A stretch of 64,000 bases of DNA. Source: Rhizorhabdus sp049889055 (GTDB lineage: Bacteria; Pseudomonadota; Alphaproteobacteria; Sphingomonadales; Sphingomonadaceae). Positions 1-8,074 of this stretch are shown here, in pieces. Location of the stretch: positions 1 to 64,000 of the forward strand of contig NZ_JBLTWO010000005.1 of assembly GCF_049889055.1 (NCBI RefSeq), given 5' to 3'. Each line of letters opens with the position of its first letter. Position 1 is the stretch's first letter. The notes below the pieces were generated by a model that saw only the letters and a program-made list of their open reading frames with translations, was not told where the DNA came from and ran no database searches. The position numbers were made by a program, and so were the translations under genes.

Positions 1-109
1 GACCCCACGAGGCACGAAGAGCGGCGGATATGTCGATGAGGCCAAAATAGCGCCTATCATCGCTAAGATCGATCGCATCAATGAGAAGCGCAAGCTAAAC
101 GGTCGGTGA
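1..109 (+). CDS. 3' end of an unidentified gene (truncated by window edge)
   Basis: An open frame enters from the left edge and stops with TGA at 107-109. The visible 35 residues are basic and rich in Lys/Arg and Ile, ending ...NEKRKLNGR. This is too short to assign a family. It converges on the ATPase gene downstream, with two stem-loop sequences in between that could end both transcripts. Being next to a putative defence gene, it could belong to the same accessory island, but that is only positional inference. Confidence 0.45.
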   Translation, partial: TPRGTKSGGYVDEAKIAPIIAKIDRINEKRKLNGR

Positions 110-124
110 TAACAGCCCGTTTCA

Positions 125-163
125 CCCCTCAGATTGTAGCCTCAGCCTGCAATCTTAGAGGGG
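125..163. terminator. Stem-loop, first of two related copies
   Basis: Outer arms CCCTC/GAGGG and inner arms GATTG/CAATC form an imperfect hairpin 16 bases after the upstream stop codon. No clear T-run follows. It shares the core CAGCCTNCAATCT with the copy at 199-247. Lying between convergent genes, it could be a bidirectional terminator or half of a small repeat family. Confidence 0.5.
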
Positions 164-198
164 CGGACGGCTTTTAGGTGATATCGTACCGTGCGGGC

Positions 199-247
199 AT
201 CGACCCCACCGTTTTGCAGCCTCAGCCTACAATCTGAGAGTGTCGAT
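199..247. terminator. Stem-loop, second of two related copies
   Basis: Outer arms ATCGAC/GTCGAT enclose the same core as the 125-163 stem-loop: GCAGCCTCAGCCT is followed by an ATCT block about 80 bp further on. The outer arms differ between the copies while the core is kept. It sits just beyond the stop of the minus-strand ATPase gene. Confidence 0.45.
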
Positions 248-260
248 CGCCTTCTAGGCT

Positions 261-2168
261 TCAACCAAGTGCCAACTGGGCTAATCGGTTGAGCTCCCGC
301 AAGCCAGGCGAGGGAAGGTCGGCCTCAAACCCATCGGTACTAGTAAATGTGATGAGCTTATCTATGTCCTTGCCCTTAAATCCTGCCCCAAGATAATCTT
401 CTAAAGCCCCGCGCTTGAGGACGTAGGTGCCAGACGAAGCCAAGCTATCAATGAAATTTGAAATTATCCTCTTCTCATTAGTCGTTAGGGGGCCTACTAT
501 TCCATTATGTCTTGATTTAATATAATCCCAGGTCGACTCGGCATGGGACCACGAATTTGTTTTGATAGCCTGATCGATATCTCTTACGAGTTGCTGCCCA
601 TCCAAACTACCGGCGTTATCTATGACTTTTTTCTTCAGAGAGTTTACCTTGACCTTAAATAGGGATTTTACATTGCCATCTCCAACCTGTTCAAGATAAT
701 CAAAATCTGCAATTGTAAAATTCTCTACTTGAAAGGAATCTAGTATAGCCTTATAAGAGGCGAATATATTTTTCCCACCGACCTCAACTATCTCAATATT
801 ACTCGACGTTGCCAGGCGTTTCAGTTTTTCGGCCCATATGGCTTCTAAGAATATTCTGTCAGACAAGCCCTCGACGAGAATAACTCGATCCGCAAAGAAA
901 ATTTTCTCATTATTCTGAGAGTTTACGATTTTAAAGAGCAATTTTTTCTTCACCACATTATCGCGATCAAATCGAACAATAGAGCTACGCTGATCTTTGG
1001 CATAAACTCTCGAAACATATTCGATAGATTCGGGATTGATAAACATCGGTGAGTGCGTTGCAATAAGGAATTGATTGCCGGTATTCTCGGCAAGAGAAAT
1101 AAATATACTCAAAAGAGACTTCTGCCATGTGGGGTGGAGGTGAAGTTCTGGTTCATCTATGACAATAAGCGAGTCCTTAATATCCAGAACGTAAATCGAA
1201 AATAGATAAGTAAGAAGTTCTTTCTCTCCGGATGAAGCCTCGGATACTAAAAATGACTTACCGTGCTTTTGCAGTTCTATATTATATTGGTTCGTCCTCA
1301 TATTAAGACATTTTAGGTCCCAGTCATATCCCAAGTCTTTCAAAGCATTTGTTAATCTGACCAGATTGGGTTCAGATCTGAAGCGCCCCTTGGCATCGCC
1401 CTTGTCCTCAGCTAGTAAAGTGAGATAGCGATCAGCAAGACGCGCCACAGCTAAGGCGATGTAGGAGGGCGTCATGCGAGAATGTATCGCATCGACCTGG
1501 CGTTTAGTTTCGAACATATTCATCCCGCCAAGATGAACGTTCGACGAAAAACTGCCGGAAGCCCTGCTTACAGGGAGATAAATTAAGGGAAATCGCAGAC
1601 CTTCTAGACCATATTGCTCTCGCAAAAAACTATGGATTTCGAATGACCTCATATATTCGAGAAATAATTTCGATGCGTTATCAGCAAAGGTAACGACCGA
1701 ATCTTCAATAACATAGCTCACAATCTGATTTGTTTGGATAATTGACAAATCCCATTCCGCGGCAAATTTAATATCAATATTAAAGAATTTTGTTGATGCA
1801 AGATCATGCAGTTCTATGCAGGTGTTCTTTATATTGGCGATATTATCAATATCAGACTGAGAGATTTCTATATCAATTTCTATCCGCTGGTGGTCGGAAG
1901 TTCTCTCTAGATGCTTCGGAAGCAGCATGCTGTTGAGCATATCATTTTGCCGAATTTCGTAGCGGTCTGGCTGTTCCGATGTGGGCGCATGCGCCGCCCA
2001 CATGCTGAGCAGAAGGTACTTCCGTAGCGTGATCGTAATCGCATCCAACAGGTTGGTTTTGCCCCCACCATTCGGACCGATGATAATAGAAATTTGCTTA
2101 TCTATTAGCAGCTCTGAGCGGTCGTAGAAGCTACGAACATTTTCTAGGCCAAACTTCCGAAGCAGCAT
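261..2168 (-). CDS. OLD-family ATPase with C-terminal TOPRIM nuclease domain
   Basis: This is a 635-residue protein. The N-terminal ABC/SMC-type ATPase shows Walker A GPNGGGKT at residues 31-38, an SSGEKE signature near 313, Walker B with the DEPELHLHP D-loop near 340, and an ATHSP H-loop near 370. A TOPRIM domain follows: VEGLSD near 430, VGGK near 462 and ADFD near 489. This is the class 1 OLD architecture. Known relatives include the P2 Old nuclease, and Gabija GajA is a cousin; many are phage-defence nucleases. No GajB-type helicase lies downstream of its start, so it appears solo, though the left side is cut by the window. The gene is clearly more AT-rich than everything around it, a sign of horizontal acquisition. 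A GAGGGGGATGCA ribosome-binding region supports this start. Confidence 0.85.
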   Translation of the reverse strand: MLLRKFGLENVRSFYDRSELLIDKQISIIIGPNGGGKTNLLDAITITLRKYLLLSMWAAHAPTSEQPDRYEIRQNDMLNSMLLPKHLERTSDHQRIEIDIEISQSDIDNIANIKNTCIELHDLASTKFFNIDIKFAAEWDLSIIQTNQIVSYVIEDSVVTFADNASKLFLEYMRSFEIHSFLREQYGLEGLRFPLIYLPVSRASGSFSSNVHLGGMNMFETKRQVDAIHSRMTPSYIALAVARLADRYLTLLAEDKGDAKGRFRSEPNLVRLTNALKDLGYDWDLKCLNMRTNQYNIELQKHGKSFLVSEASSGEKELLTYLFSIYVLDIKDSLIVIDEPELHLHPTWQKSLLSIFISLAENTGNQFLIATHSPMFINPESIEYVSRVYAKDQRSSIVRFDRDNVVKKKLLFKIVNSQNNEKIFFADRVILVEGLSDRIFLEAIWAEKLKRLATSSNIEIVEVGGKNIFASYKAILDSFQVENFTIADFDYLEQVGDGNVKSLFKVKVNSLKKKVIDNAGSLDGQQLVRDIDQAIKTNSWSHAESTWDYIKSRHNGIVGPLTTNEKRIISNFIDSLASSGTYVLKRGALEDYLGAGFKGKDIDKLITFTSTDGFEADLPSPGLRELNRLAQLALG

Positions 2169-2371
2169 TGCATCCCCCTCAATTAGCTCGTTGAGGGACT
2201 GCGCTCAGCGGATAGTGCCGTCAACAAAAGATAGCTCGGTTTCGGCAAGCTTCTGCCGATGCCGCTCGATCCGGCTAGCAGGTGTTATTGCCGCCACAAT
2301 GCAACCATCCAAAAATTTGTGTCATCAACCGCGATGTAAGTTCGGCAGCGATTATCCGGTCGAGCTTTTGC

Positions 2372-2766
2372 AATTACGGTGACACTGCATTTAACTGTCC
2401 GACTGTCGAACTGCCTGCGGTTGCGCGCTCACTGTTTCGACTTGAGAAAAGCCCCAACCACCCCCAGCGTCTGGTCGATCCACGCCTGCTTCTCCCCCGC
2501 CGGCGCGACATAGTGGATGGCCTCCGCCGCATCGTCGAGGCTAGCACCCCGCGCGATCGTCCAGGCGGCGAGGTAGATGGAGGCGAGGCAGCCGCCGGCC
2601 GTCGCGACATTGTCATGGGCGATGAAGGGGGCGTCGATCACGTCGATGCCGGCCTCCACCACCCAGGGCTTGGTGGTGAGATCTGTGCAGGCGGGGAGCG
2701 AGCCGATCAGGCCGAGTTTCGCCAGCAGCAGCGTCCCCGAACATTGCGCGCCGATCAGCTGGCGGG
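2372..2766. repeat. 395-bp direct repeat, copy A (end of a DJ-1/PfpI gene)
   Basis: This aligns without gaps to 8075-8469 at a constant offset of 5703 bp. I count about 22 mismatches, so roughly 94% identity. It covers the last ~110 codons of the DJ-1/PfpI gene plus its 3' flank, which begins with a GGTGACACTGCA motif. The two copies bracket a 5.3-kb insert (2767-8074). The upstream stretch 2169-2371 holds no gene I can support. Confidence 0.9.
2429..2766 (-). pseudogene. 5'-truncated DJ-1/PfpI family gene
   Basis: The minus strand encodes about 112 residues that match the C-terminal part of the intact gene at 8132-8755. The match starts at RQLIGAQCSG, so the nucleophile-elbow cysteine is present, and ends FLKSKQ. 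The first ~95 residues are missing because homology stops at 2766. Beyond that point lies the GCAGCGTCACC array. An internal ATG could still give a 77-residue peptide, but without the elbow it should not be active. Differences from the intact copy are spread along the repeat, so the duplication is not brand new or came from a diverged strain. Confidence 0.85.
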
Positions 2767-2780
2767 CGGAATGCCACGCC

Positions 2781-2915
2781 TTTTAATGCAGCGTCACCAA
2801 AATCACTTTTAATGCAGCGTCACCAAAATCACACCGAAATCAGCGTCACCGATATCAGTATCACCGGAATCCGAAATCTTAGTGCAGCGTCACCGGAATC
2901 GGTCACCGGAATCGA
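2781..2915. repeat. Array of GCAGCGTCACC repeats (insertion-element-end-like)
   Basis: Two perfect tandem 26-bp units (2781-2806 and 2807-2832) each contain AATGCAGCGTCACC. Degenerate units follow: CAGCGTCACCGA, TATCACCGGAATC, TGCAGCGTCACCGGAATC and GGTCACCGGAATC. The same motif occurs in this orientation at 7107-7125 and 7233-7249, and inverted (GGTGACACTGCA) at 2378-2389 and, with one change, near 8081. Multiple short repeats at element ends are typical of IS21-family and related elements, but no transposase is present, so the IS assignment is inference. Confidence 0.7.
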
Positions 2916-2923
2916 AAGTAGTG

Positions 2924-3403
2924 CTAGGCCGCGATTGCTGATCGATTGGTGATCAGTCTGAGCATCTCTATCAAGGAGCTGCGGCTACTAGGTGGAATGT
3001 CTTCCAACAGCTGGTTGATCATTTCCCGCTCGATACTACAGGCATCTTCCAGCTTTTGCCGGCCATTTTCTGATAAGTTTAACCCTGTCTGATTGCGGCC
3101 TTTGAGCGCTGTGCGAATAACGAGGCCCGTCTCTTCCATTCGCGCACACGTGGCCATAGACGATGCTCGATTGATCCGCAGTTCGCGTCCCAAGCCGCTC
3201 TGGGTAATGTTGGGACGCTGTTCAATTATTGCCATCGCAGTCACCCAGCTTGGCTTCAGGCCGATCGGCACAAGCAGGGAACTGTATAGTTCGTAGACGG
3301 CAGAACCGGCAAACGTGAGCCAAACTGCCGCGCTATCGCGGAACCTCAAGATCGCGTCTGCATCTGGAACTCGTGGCGTGCCGCGCGCTTTTTCGACCTT
3401 CAT
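2924..3403 (-). CDS. MarR family transcriptional regulator
   Basis: This is a 159-residue winged-helix regulator. It has a helical N-terminus, then ITQSGLGRELRINRASSMATCARMEETGLV, which reads as the MarR recognition helix and wing entry, and a helical dimerisation end. It is transcribed away from the Rieske oxygenase gene. Longer starts exist (ATG at 3439, or further inside the oxygenase gene), but the ATG at 3403 leaves the GTATG-N5-CATAC dyad (3431-3445) as a shared intergenic operator, so I prefer it. It probably controls the oxygenase and, through an identical dyad, the TonB receptor downstream. MarR proteins often release DNA when bound by aromatic acids; the ligand here is unknown. Confidence 0.8.
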   Translation of the reverse strand: MKVEKARGTPRVPDADAILRFRDSAAVWLTFAGSAVYELYSSLLVPIGLKPSWVTAMAIIEQRPNITQSGLGRELRINRASSMATCARMEETGLVIRTALKGRNQTGLNLSENGRQKLEDACSIEREMINQLLEDIPPSSRSSLIEMLRLITNRSAIAA

Positions 3404-3430
3404 ACGGATTGCAATAACACCGACTTGGGC

Positions 3431-3445
3431 GTATGTCATCCATAC
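3431..3445. promoter_or_regulatory. Probable MarR operator between marR and the Rieske gene
   Basis: The dyad GTATG-TCATC-CATAC lies 26 bp before the oxygenase ATG and 28 bp before the preferred marR ATG. The half-sites and spacer length are identical to the centre of the palindrome at 4575-4609. Confidence 0.6.
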
Positions 3446-3470
3446 GTTCAAGTCATGAAAGTGAAACAAG

Positions 3471-4532
3471 ATGTTCCTCCAGAATTCCTGGTACGTCCTC
3501 GGTTGGGCGAACGCTCTAGCTCCTGCCGCCCCCCCGATTGGCCGGGTGATCATCGAACAGCCTATTGTCGTTTGGCGGGATGAAGGAGGTCTGCTGCACG
3601 CCTTTGAAGACCGTTGCCCACATCGTCACGCGCCACTTTCTCATGGGCGTGTCGTGGGAAACTCTATCCAGTGCATGTATCATGGCATGACATTCGGCAC
3701 TGACGGGCAATGTTTGCACATGCCTTTGATGAATGAGCCGCCGAATATTTCGATCCGTATCTATCCAGTCGTCGAAAAGGATAGCTGGATCTGGGTTTGG
3801 ACCGGAGATCCTGCCCTCGCGGACGAAAATCTTATCCCTTCTGCATTCGGAATCGATGATGCAGATCGGCCGATGCGGTCAAACAGCATCGAGTATGACG
3901 CGCACTACCAACTCGTGCATGATAACCTCTGTGATCTCTCGCACGTTGATTTCGTACATGATGCAACGTTGCGGCAGGCCACGGGTGCCTATTGGTCCGA
4001 GACAGCGCCGCGCATTCTAAAGCAGGACCGCGCCATCCGGTTCGAGCGGTGGTTTGAAAATGCAGACCTGCCTGGACGGCCCGGCGAGAAGGTGGACACT
4101 TGGATCACTTACGATTTTGCCGTGCCGGGTATCTTTATCTTGCAAGGCGCGCGCTATCCATTGGGGACGGCCAAGCGCTTTGGCTGGAAGGCCCCGACAG
4201 GGATCGAGCCGATCGTCAGGAACATCGATCAACAGGCAGTCACGCCAGTAAGCCGCACCCGGACAGCCTATCATTATGCCACCGGCCTGATCGGGAGCAC
4301 GCCCGACATAACACGGCAACTCGCAACGCGGATGGACGTTGTCATGGCAGCCTTCGAAGAAGATCGACAGTTGATTGAGGCGCAGCAGAAAATCTGGGAT
4401 CTGACGGATCCCGCCATCCCCAAGCTCTTCCTGCCGCAAGACAAAGGGCCATTCCTGATGCGCAAGCTGATGGAGCGCCTGATCAGTGCAGAGCAAGGCA
4501 TGGCCACCACTGAGGGCTGCCCAAAGCGTTGA
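3471..4532 (+). CDS. Rieske non-heme iron oxygenase (vanillate O-demethylase/TsaM type)
   Basis: This is a 353-residue single-component-type oxygenase subunit. The Rieske [2Fe-2S] ligands are C49-P-H51 and C68-x2-H71. The mononuclear iron site is N152-x2-D155-x2-H158-x4-H163. The start MFLQNSWYV matches the usual N-terminus of VanA, dicamba demethylase and toluenesulfonate monooxygenase relatives, so 3471 is firm. These enzymes typically O-demethylate or hydroxylate aromatic acids with electrons from a separate reductase. No VanB-type reductase or ferredoxin gene is nearby, so it must borrow one. A TonB receptor follows, suggesting uptake of the same substrate. The exact substrate cannot be read from sequence. 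Confidence 0.9.
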   Translation: MFLQNSWYVLGWANALAPAAPPIGRVIIEQPIVVWRDEGGLLHAFEDRCPHRHAPLSHGRVVGNSIQCMYHGMTFGTDGQCLHMPLMNEPPNISIRIYPVVEKDSWIWVWTGDPALADENLIPSAFGIDDADRPMRSNSIEYDAHYQLVHDNLCDLSHVDFVHDATLRQATGAYWSETAPRILKQDRAIRFERWFENADLPGRPGEKVDTWITYDFAVPGIFILQGARYPLGTAKRFGWKAPTGIEPIVRNIDQQAVTPVSRTRTAYHYATGLIGSTPDITRQLATRMDVVMAAFEEDRQLIEAQQKIWDLTDPAIPKLFLPQDKGPFLMRKLMERLISAEQGMATTEGCPKR

Positions 4533-4574
4533 GGGGAAAATCAACCGGCACTTCTACCTTGCGCTCCGGCCACA

Positions 4575-4609
4575 CCGAGCGTATGTATGTTTGTCATACA
4601 TACGCTCGG
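4575..4609. promoter_or_regulatory. Perfect 15-bp-arm palindrome before the TonB gene (probable operator)
   Basis: The arms CCGAGCGTATGTATG (4575-4589) and CATACATACGCTCGG (4595-4609) are exact reverse complements around a 5-base spacer TTTGT. No T-run follows, which argues against a plain terminator. The core GTATG-N5-CATAC equals the marR/oxygenase site at 3431-3445. Confidence 0.7.
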
Positions 4610-4649
4610 CTGACGTTGAGTGTGCGGACAATGATAAACGACAGGGAGA

Positions 4650-6947
4650 GTGAAGGTGGCCGCAAAGACAGCGACTATTCTAATGGCTTGCCACGTACTG
4701 GCCTCGCCAGCCTTGGTTCTGGCGCAGACCGCAAGCACGGATTTGGATGAGCGGGCCAGTGCCCCGACTGATAGCAACGACATCATTGTAACAGCCCGCC
4801 GCACCAGCGAGCGGTTGCAGGACGTGCCGGTGGCGGTGACTGCGCTCAGTGGCGATGCGTTGGTCGCGCGCAGTGTCGACACTCTTGATCAGATCGCGCG
4901 CTTTACCCCCAGTGTCCGCTTCGACGGTGCGGCTGCTCTGTCGGGTGGCAACTACAACGCCACTGTGTTTATTCGTGGCGTCGGCCAGAACGATTTTGCG
5001 ATTTTTTCGGATCCTGGGGTCGGGTTCTATGTCGACGACGTCTACTATGCCCGATCAATTGGCGGGGTGATGGACGCGGTCGATATATCGTCAGTTCAGG
5101 TATTGCGTGGGCCGCAAGGCACGCTTTTTGGCAAGAATACCATCGGCGGGGCGGTTGTGATTAGCACCACGCGGCCCGTCATGGACACTTTTGAGGGCAA
5201 GATTGAAGCAATTACAGGCAGCTTCAACCGGATCGATGTTCGGGGCGCTATTAATCTACCCTTTGCTGATGGCAAGGCTGCATTGCGCCTATCAGGTGCG
5301 ACATTTAACCGCGACGGTTATGTCAAACGGCTGCTCGATGGTGGTACGCAGGGTAATCGCAATGCTCAGATGGTGCGTGGGGCGCTGCGGCTGATGCCAA
5401 CTGAGACGCTGACCATTGACATCGGAGCCGACTACACCCGGGCGCGAGAGAATTCGGCACCTTCTGATCTTCTGGCAGTAGGCAATGCGCCGGGCATCAC
5501 AGGCATTCCCTTTCTGTCGAACTACAACCGGTTTGTGGCTCCCGTTCGTGGCATCGTCGCGCCCAATGGCGCGCTTACGCTAAACCCCAGTTATATCACG
5601 AATAGTCCCTTCGAAACCTGGGCTGGCGGGCCGAACCGCAATGATCTGGATCTGTGGGGTGTGCAAGGCACAATCGCGCTGGAAATCGGCGCGGTGACAC
5701 TGAAATCCATCACCGCCTATCGCGATATGAAAGCGTATTTCACACGCGATGGCGATAACACCCCGCATGTATTCCGGCAAACTACCAATGATGATGAACA
5801 GTGGCAGTTCAGTCAGGAATTGCAAGCCAGTGGCAAGCTGATGGATGACCGTCTAAGCTTTGTGCTGGGGGCGTTCTATTTCAAGGAGAAGGCCTCTGAC
5901 ATAGCAACCGCCGACTTGGCAGTTGGTCTTTGGCCGCCGCTGGCGGCAACACCGCCGTTTTCTCCTGCTGCCTTTATCGAAAACTATACAAATAATCGCA
6001 GTTTTGCAGCCTACGGCCAAGCTGATTTTGAGATCGTGCCATCGCTATCCATCACGTTGGGCGCTCGCTACACATCAGACCGCAAGATATTCACGGCGAT
6101 CGATATTCGGCAGCGTGACAATGTGAAGTATGTCGATGTCACGCGCCAGGCTACTTTCAAGAAGTTCACGCCTCGCTTTGGCATCAACTGGAAAGCCAGC
6201 GATGACTTACTGGTGTATGGCTCGTTCTCGCGTGGGTTCAAACAAGGTGGCTTCAATGGACGGCCGCTGGTGAGCGAAGCCGAAGTGACGGAGTATTCGC
6301 CTGAAACGCTCGATACTTATGAAGGCGGCATCAAGGCATCATGGCTCGACGGCGCATTGACCACGAACTTTGCAGCCTACCATGCCATTTACAAGAACAT
6401 CCAGTTGACCGTTAATCAGACCCCGATCAACTTCGTTGCCAACGCCGCTGCTGGCAGGATCAACGGCTTCGAACTCGAAACCGTCATGCGTCCAGCCCGC
6501 TGGCTTTCGTTTAATGCCGGGATTGGCTACACTGATGCCCGATACACCGGCATTGGTCAGGGGCTTGGGCCAACCCAGATCCTGCCAATTACGCTGAACA
6601 CCAAATTCGTCAAAACGCCAGAATGGACTGTCGCTGTGGGGGGCGAGCTAAGCCATGGGTTTGCTGATGGTTCCGAAGCTCGTCTCAGGCTTGATTACTC
6701 TACCTACAGCACCATTTTCAATGACGTGGCAAATACACCTATTGTTGCGCAAAAGGCCTATGGGCTGCTGAATGCACGTCTGAGCTATACGCTTCCGGGC
6801 GATGCTCTGACACTTGCGGTTTTCGGGACAAATCTGACCGATACGCTATATCTGGTCTCGGGTAATGCATCAGGTGCATTTGGCCTTGCCGAAGCCAGTT
6901 ACGGCCGTCCCCGCGAGTGGGGGGCATCGGCAACCTTCAAATTCTGA
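4650..6947 (+). CDS. TonB-dependent outer-membrane receptor
   Basis: This is a 765-residue protein starting at GTG 4650, with an AGGGAGA purine run just before it that is rather close. A signal peptide ends near ALVLAQ. A TonB box-like DIIVTARR is followed by a plug domain (VPVAVTALSGDAL..., GPQGTLFGKNTIGG) and a 22-strand barrel ending in a terminal Phe. In sphingomonads this subfamily usually takes up organic substrates rather than siderophores. It lies 117 bp after the Rieske gene with a large palindrome between, so it is probably co-regulated rather than simply co-transcribed. No ExbBD/TonB genes are nearby. Confidence 0.93.
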   Translation: MKVAAKTATILMACHVLASPALVLAQTASTDLDERASAPTDSNDIIVTARRTSERLQDVPVAVTALSGDALVARSVDTLDQIARFTPSVRFDGAAALSGGNYNATVFIRGVGQNDFAIFSDPGVGFYVDDVYYARSIGGVMDAVDISSVQVLRGPQGTLFGKNTIGGAVVISTTRPVMDTFEGKIEAITGSFNRIDVRGAINLPFADGKAALRLSGATFNRDGYVKRLLDGGTQGNRNAQMVRGALRLMPTETLTIDIGADYTRARENSAPSDLLAVGNAPGITGIPFLSNYNRFVAPVRGIVAPNGALTLNPSYITNSPFETWAGGPNRNDLDLWGVQGTIALEIGAVTLKSITAYRDMKAYFTRDGDNTPHVFRQTTNDDEQWQFSQELQASGKLMDDRLSFVLGAFYFKEKASDIATADLAVGLWPPLAATPPFSPAAFIENYTNNRSFAAYGQADFEIVPSLSITLGARYTSDRKIFTAIDIRQRDNVKYVDVTRQATFKKFTPRFGINWKASDDLLVYGSFSRGFKQGGFNGRPLVSEAEVTEYSPETLDTYEGGIKASWLDGALTTNFAAYHAIYKNIQLTVNQTPINFVANAAAGRINGFELETVMRPARWLSFNAGIGYTDARYTGIGQGLGPTQILPITLNTKFVKTPEWTVAVGGELSHGFADGSEARLRLDYSTYSTIFNDVANTPIVAQKAYGLLNARLSYTLPGDALTLAVFGTNLTDTLYLVSGNASGAFGLAEASYGRPREWGASATFKF

Positions 6948-7271
6948 GGCACTGTGCATCCTCCGGGATTACGGTGATGGTGTGGACGGCGCTCTGAGGG
7001 ATACTGCCGTCGCATAAATTGGTATTGCGCTGGCAGTGCAGCGAATTATCGCTCTATGTTCGGGGCTGAGGGGCGATCTATCCACGATTCCGATCAGCCT
7101 TTTTCATGCAGCGTCACCGCAATTCGAACGCCCGCCCAAATCTTCGTCGAACCACTTTGGACATATACCCCTCCCAAAAAGGGCTGTCCCTAATTTCTCT
7201 GTCTCAATCCAGGGGGGCAATCCATATTATTCCGCAGCGTCACCGGAGTTTGTAATTTTAGTAGCGGACAT
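6948..7271. other. Gene-free stretch with two GCAGCGTCACC motifs
   Basis: No supported gene is present. TGCAGCGTCACCG at 7107-7119 and CGCAGCGTCACCGGA at 7233-7247 repeat the motif of the 2781-2915 array in the same orientation. They mark the right side of the marR-Rieske-TonB segment. The short frames here lack ribosome-binding sites and homology. Confidence 0.6.
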
Positions 7272-7922
7272 TCAAATGCGCGATCGGCAATTATGATAGC
7301 TGTCCAGCCCGTCATCCCAAAGTGCGGGTACCTCCGCCCTTACAGCCGCCCAACGCCCTTGCTGCGCGCGCAGGGTGACGCAGAAATGTTTATCTGAATC
7401 GGACAGGCTCCAGAGCGGAGGTCTAATCGCCCCCAATCGATAATAGAGGTCGTTGGTAATGAAGGCATCAGCCTCTCGCCCACCAGGCACGGCGATTAAA
7501 CTGGCGCGTGGGCGCGACTTTCCTCCTGTAACGTGGCTGATCTTCGCTTCAATTTCGTGAGTCCTAATCGGCATAACTGAGAAAGCAGAAAGCTCGAAAA
7601 CCCAGCGGCCCAAGTAAGAACAGGTCACGATAGAAAGAGCAATCGCGGCTATCAGAGCGGCATATCTCTTCACGACCGGCCCGGTCGGCGCGAGAAGGAG
7701 TTTTAGTCGGACAATGATGCCTCCAAGAAGCAATCCGCAAGCATAAGACAGCCATCGAACAACTTCCGGCACTTGCGTCAGGAGGACAGTGTGGCCCGAG
7801 AGGGTTTCACGCGCGACAACGCCGCCCAACATCGCCAATATGATCCAGCGACCCCGCCGTCGCACCGAGCGGAGTGCGGCCTCTTCCGCATCCGGCGCCT
7901 CCAACACATCGTCTAGCGGCAT
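7272..7922 (-). CDS. Hypothetical inner-membrane protein
   Basis: This is a 216-residue protein I do not recognise. Hydrophobic segments lie at about residues 28-45, 55-75 and 86-108, followed by a soluble C-terminal half of about 100 residues with two cysteines (HFCVTL and YHNCRSR). The start is next to a GAGTGAGAGTTA run that includes the stop codon of the gene remnant upstream, so the two were probably an operon before the remnant was cut. It may have arrived with the 5.3-kb insert. Function unknown. Confidence 0.6.
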   Translation of the reverse strand: MPLDDVLEAPDAEEAALRSVRRRGRWIILAMLGGVVARETLSGHTVLLTQVPEVVRWLSYACGLLLGGIIVRLKLLLAPTGPVVKRYAALIAAIALSIVTCSYLGRWVFELSAFSVMPIRTHEIEAKISHVTGGKSRPRASLIAVPGGREADAFITNDLYYRLGAIRPPLWSLSDSDKHFCVTLRAQQGRWAAVRAEVPALWDDGLDSYHNCRSRI

Positions 7923-7928
7923 TAACTC

Positions 7929-8066
7929 TCACTCGCGCACTTTTACGCAGGCATCGCATGCCAGAGGCGGGACGAAATGCAATATCGTTTCCAACCATTT
8001 CCGCCATATCGGATCGATCCAGCCGATGCCCTCGATCGCGGACTGCTCGAAAAGCTGTAGCCTGAA
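7929..8066 (-). pseudogene. 5'-truncated remnant of an unknown gene
   Basis: A minus-strand frame of 45 codons runs from the junction at about 8066 to a TGA at 7929-7931, six bases before the next ATG. Its residues (IEGIGWIDPIWRKWLE, then HFVPPLACDACVKVRE) look like genuine protein with a CDAC pair. There is no start codon in frame before the stop at 8067-8069. The break coincides with the start of the 395-bp repeat, so recombination there probably removed the 5' part. Confidence 0.5.
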
Positions 8067-8074
8067 TTACGGTG

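Noticed and set aside
2781..2915. CRISPR-like short repeats
   Set aside because: Units abut or overlap without unique spacers of constant length, and there are no cas genes.
6948..7296. Small plus-strand gene between the TonB receptor and the membrane protein
   Set aside because: The frame at 7036-7296 covers the repeat motifs, lacks a ribosome-binding site and overlaps the converging gene.
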